Shown piece by piece: positions 63,095 to 64,000 of a DNA stretch of 64,000 bases. The DNA comes from Dyadobacter flavalbus (GTDB taxonomy: Bacteria > Bacteroidota > Bacteroidia > Cytophagales > Spirosomataceae). Each line of letters opens with the position of its first letter. The first letter of the stretch is position 1. A program made the translations under genes and the position numbers. Under the pieces are notes generated by a model. The model made no database searches and was not told where the DNA came from. It saw only the letters and a list, made by a program, of their open reading frames with translations. Location: assembly GCF_006149045.1 (NCBI RefSeq), contig NZ_VBSN01000069.1, positions 124,001-188,000 of the forward strand, in the 5' to 3' direction.

Positions 63095-63964
63095 ATGAAT
63101 GAATTAGAAATACTGGGCGTGCACCGTAACCGGAAATTTTCGCCTAACCATATTGGAAACGACGATGCCATTTTTTCACTGACAGCCAAAGAACTTGTTA
63201 AAATGGGATGCGGAATCAGCATTTGTTCCGAAGACGAACTTCTGGCAATGGATGAAGTTACGCAGCAGAAAATATTCACAATGGCCCGTCAGAAAGAAGT
63301 TGTAAGGAAATTGCAGGATTTTGAAAAAAATGGGGTTCAGGTTATTAATTCGGCATTCGGGATTGAAAACTGTTACCGCACCAATCTGACCAACGCATTG
63401 AACCTGAACAACATTCCGGTTGCAGAAAGTTACATCGTTCCGACTTCTTACAGTGATAACGATGTTTTTGATAAAATAGACAGCAAAGGTTACTGGATCA
63501 AGCGCGGCGATTTTCATGCAATCCATAAAGAGGACGTTTCCTTTGCAAGTACAAGAGATGAAGCCAAGGAAATCCTGCGCGAGTATGCGCTGCGGGATAT
63601 TCCCGATGCGGTTATTTCCGGCCATCTGATCGGTGATCTGGTGAAATTTTACGGTGTGCGCGGAACCGATTTTTTCTTCTGGTTTTATCCTTACGATAAC
63701 AATCATCACAAGTACGCCGATTATCAAAGCATCAACGGGAATTCTGTTTATCATGCATTTGATGCGGAAAAATTAAAAAATGTAGCGACAATCGCGGCAG
63801 AAGTGGTTGGAATAGCTATTTACGGAGGAGATGCCATTGTCGGCAAAGACGGAAGTTTCCGGATTATTGACCTGAACGACTGGCCGAGTTTTGCACCCTG
63901 CCGGGATCAGGCAGCCAGCCACATCGCACGCATGCTTTACAATCAATTTACCAACCAGAATTAA
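63095..63964 (+). CDS. ATP-grasp-like protein
   Basis: 289 residues from the ATG at 63095 (MNELEILGVHRN); an ATG at 63062 would add 11 residues. The chain has a Rossmann-like N-terminal part, a central region where YWIKRGDF (about 139-146) would bind ATP, HLIGDLVKFYGVRG, and the C-terminal IIDLNDWPSFAPCRDQAASH, the Asn/Asp metal site of ATP-grasp ligases. Substrate unknown. Its stop overlaps the next start (TAATG), so a further gene of the same operon follows. Confidence 0.7.
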   Translation: MNELEILGVHRNRKFSPNHIGNDDAIFSLTAKELVKMGCGISICSEDELLAMDEVTQQKIFTMARQKEVVRKLQDFEKNGVQVINSAFGIENCYRTNLTNALNLNNIPVAESYIVPTSYSDNDVFDKIDSKGYWIKRGDFHAIHKEDVSFASTRDEAKEILREYALRDIPDAVISGHLIGDLVKFYGVRGTDFFFWFYPYDNNHHKYADYQSINGNSVYHAFDAEKLKNVATIAAEVVGIAIYGGDAIVGKDGSFRIIDLNDWPSFAPCRDQAASHIARMLYNQFTNQN

Positions 63965-64000
63965 TGGAGACAACTACTTCAGATAAAAGCGGAAAAAAAG
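63964..64000 (+). CDS. Start of a further gene (cut by window edge)
   Basis: ATG at 63964 overlaps the stop of the ATP-grasp gene (TAATG); only METTTSDKSGKK is visible. The tight coupling implies a function in the same pathway. Nothing more can be said. Confidence 0.55.
   Translation, partial: METTTSDKSGKK

Overview
The window looks like chromosomal DNA of an aerobic, Gram-negative Bacteroidota bacterium of the Cytophagales, most like Dyadobacter or its relatives. The evidence is a SusC/SusD pair, a DUF5686 outer-membrane protein, DUF2279, DUF4403 and DUF2027-Smr proteins, a ribosomal protein S16 with the long C-terminal tail typical of the phylum, lipid A and heptose genes, and several promoters of the phylum's TTG-N19/20-TAnnTTTG type. 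The genus is an inference from protein style. No tRNA, rRNA, insertion sequence, integrase, prophage or CRISPR array was seen.

Layout: 1-8.6 kb (minus strand) is an assimilatory sulfate block: metZ, a UPF0175/PIN toxin-antitoxin pair, an APS-reductase-type cysH, cysD, cysN and a siroheme sulfite/nitrite reductase cut by the window edge, with a TauE-type transporter upstream. 8.9-19.0 kb (minus) is a glycan-use locus: a glycosylasparaginase, two GH29 alpha-L-fucosidases, SusC and SusD. 19.3-28.5 kb holds an ABC transporter, two SDR enzymes (one FabG) and an overlapping run of VWA, DUF2279, Smr and DUF4403 genes. 28.6-32.6 kb carries the RNase P RNA, an OmpA-like protein and rpsP-rimM-trmD. 32.9-42.4 kb is housekeeping: GNAT, rluD-like, a PLP deaminase/desulfhydrase-like enzyme, a CPA2 antiporter, sufB, hldD, queD-like and lpxB. 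42.4-50.7 kb is more accessory: tandem repeats, secreted proteins, a frameshifted hydrolase, an amidase, two tiny membrane proteins and apbE. 50.9-54.8 kb holds yetF-like, pta and ackA. 54.9-64.0 kb starts with a TetR regulator and a translationally coupled trio of a serine-palmitoyltransferase-like enzyme, a GNAT acyltransferase-like protein and an extended SDR. This matches the three enzyme classes needed for bacterial ceramide synthesis. DUF5686, a nucleotidyltransferase and an ATP-grasp protein follow.

The strongest functional stories are (i) the candidate complete sphingolipid/ceramide operon, possibly followed by head-group genes, and (ii) the pairing of alpha-fucosidases with a glycosylasparaginase, which suggests dismantling of the fucosylated core of N-glycans. 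The intergenic DNA has structure of its own: a 7-bp-period AGCTNNN repeat recurs at seven or more places, a 50-bp palindrome-bearing unit is repeated seven times after lpxB, and 61-bp and 20-bp tandem repeats occur after trmD and queD.
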